DNA from: Phalacrocorax aristotelis | Taxonomy: Eukaryota; Chordata; Aves; Suliformes; Phalacrocoracidae | Length of the DNA stretch: 64,000 nucleotides | Assembly: GCF_949628215.1 (NCBI RefSeq) | Contig: NC_134278.1 | Coordinates: 107,799,277 to 107,863,276, forward strand | Direction of reading: 5' to 3' | Shown: positions 62,690 through 64,000 of the stretch, piece after piece | How positions within the stretch are numbered: the first letter of the stretch is position 1 | How the letters are laid out: each line of letters starts with the position of its first letter | The notes under the pieces: generated by a model | What the model saw: only the letters and a program-made list of their open reading frames with translations | The model's database searches: none | Told to the model about the DNA's origin: nothing | Made by a program: the position numbers and the translations under genes

Positions 62690-63010
62690 TGATGTACCAG
62701 ATGCGGGTGCCCAGGCAGTGGCGTGGGGCTGCCCTGTGCAGGACACAGCTCCAACCATCCCACCACAGGGCACAGCTGAGACCCGCAGCCAAGGTACTGG
62801 CGCCTTGGGGAAAGCCTGTGTCAGAAAGGGCAAAACACCACACAGGCAGTGAGGGGTGAGGGGAAATGTGTGAGAAACATCCCTGTGAGCCCCAAGGGGA
62901 GAGCAGGAGGAGGGGGAGGAGGTGCTCCATGCACTGAAGCTGCCTATCTTGACTTGCGAACTTTCTCATTGTATTTTCTTCCTGTCCCCCGGAGGAGGGG
63001 GAGTGAGTGA
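62690..63010. other. GC-enriched, purine-rich patch
   Basis: The stretch has much higher GC than its flanks. It contains a G/A-rich run at about 62893-62922 and a second (GGAGGAGGGGG) at about 62991-63001. CpGs are present but sparse, so it is not a classical CpG island. It may be an old GC-rich insertion, a weak promoter-like region or a recombination-driven GC patch. Confidence 0.45.
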
Positions 63011-64000
63011 GCGGCTGGGTGGGTGTTTGGCCATTAGCAAAGGCTAACCCAGCAAACCCAATTCCTAAACAAAGCAGAGCAAATATATCTTTGGCCCACC
63101 TTCTTTCAGCCTCAATAAGCAGGTTGTTGCTACATTTAAAAGAAAGAGCCTGGGGTCCCATTTTGCTATTGACTCTTTAAGTGGTGTATATGAAACACGC
63201 AAAAGCACTCCCACATGAAACAGCCTGTGGTTAGGAAATTCACCCAGAAGAGGGCATCTCTGCTCCAATGCCTATTTGCACATTTTAATCAGTGACCATA
63301 AAAATCATAAACATTTCTTCGAACAGGGGCAGGAAACTAGATCTTCACCCTGCTGCTTAGATAACCTGAGCAATAGGTTACACAGGTATGTTTTTCTCCT
63401 TTCATATCTCTGGATCATCAACTCTCTAATTCCCTTCTTTTGTAAAGCCACTCAGCATCATTAATAGAGCTATATGCCACTGCTTTTCCCATGGCTTTGT
63501 TTTTAGGCACACTTAAAAGTGAAAAGACGTGGATTTGAACCTCCTCTAAATGAGGAAAGCATAAAGGTTATTTATCTCCCATTCTGGGCACGCACTGTCA
63601 CCACAGCATCCATACAGAAACACCACGTACCATCATCATGACCATCCCAAGAGAAAGTGACCATGACAACATTTTGTGAAGGACCAGATTATTTCACTGC
63701 ATGAATCTCTGGAAACACCTACAAGATAAAGCCCCTCAAGAGATTTTAGTAGAACAAAACCTGTTTTCAGGATGCCATATGTGCTGGTTGGGGACACAAT
63801 TATTTAGCTGGTCACATCAGGCCAGTTTAGACCAGCACAAAATTCTAGGGAAAACTGATATTTTTACCAAAAGAATTAAGCTTTTGAGACCCTTGAAGGC
63901 TACTGCAGAGAAATAGACATTCTTAGGCATTCAATACTTTAGGATGATAAATTATCTATCCACTGTATTTACCTGATTTCATTGGGATTTTTTTTCCATT

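Larger units (their letters stand above)
60216..64000. other. Gene-free right end with a strong exon candidate and a GC-rich patch
   Basis: No gene is recognised. The exon candidate 60731-60773 and the GC-enriched patch 62690-63010 are the main features. The longest open frame of the window (62592-63161, - strand, 189 codons) runs through that patch and is attributed to its GC content. A T9 run precedes the end of the window. Confidence 0.5.

Noticed and set aside
62592..63161. 189-codon open frame on the - strand, the longest in the window
   Set aside because: It follows a GC-rich patch, overlaps another long frame on the same strand, has no recognisable domain and shows no splice or promoter support. 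GC content alone explains its length.

Overview
This window looks like non-coding nuclear DNA from a vertebrate. It is AT-rich and poor in CpG outside a few patches. It has no operon-like packing, no ribosome binding sites and no run of long overlapping reading frames. The open frames are short (the longest is about 189 codons), scattered on both strands, and none resembles a protein family I can name. No Alu or L1 sequence, no recognisable LTR, no clear CR1 3' end, no tRNA or rRNA gene and no CRISPR array is visible. A repeat-poor stretch of this kind fits a bird or other sauropsid gene desert or very large intron best, but that assignment is inference; no single element fixes the species.

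Layout. Most of the window is unique sequence with short homopolymer runs, a few small microsatellite-like tracts (1389-1432, 10879-10935, 13001-13017, 40610-40690, 41370-41440, 53051-53165), one cryptic 5-10 bp tandem tract (1633-1712) and one HindIII-like tandem (41565-41619). Nine blocks are dense in homeodomain (TAATTA/TAATTG), POU, E-box or TEAD-like motifs and have the texture of conserved non-coding elements: 205-320, 4855-5215, 11905-12080, 22880-23720, 35590-35840, 37530-37720, 52200-52420, 54990-55270 and 60000-60215. The 22880-23720 block is the largest and most convincing. These calls rest on composition and motif density only, not on an alignment.

Possible transcribed parts. Six short segments on the + strand are bounded by a good acceptor and a good donor (2175-2224, 4055-4102, 33055-33189, 35991-36014, 55758-55839, 60731-60773), and one lies on the - strand (15749-15822). 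The pair 55758-55839 and 60731-60773 has the best splice signals. Chance alone would give several such pseudo-exons in 64 kb, so they are candidates for a long non-coding RNA or for isolated exons of a gene with huge introns, not established genes.

No previously undescribed biological system could be demonstrated. The items most worth checking are the 22880-23720 block, the two strong exon candidates near the right end, the CpG-retaining exon candidate at 33055-33189, and the GCATGC triplet with a perfect octamer at 54990-55270.
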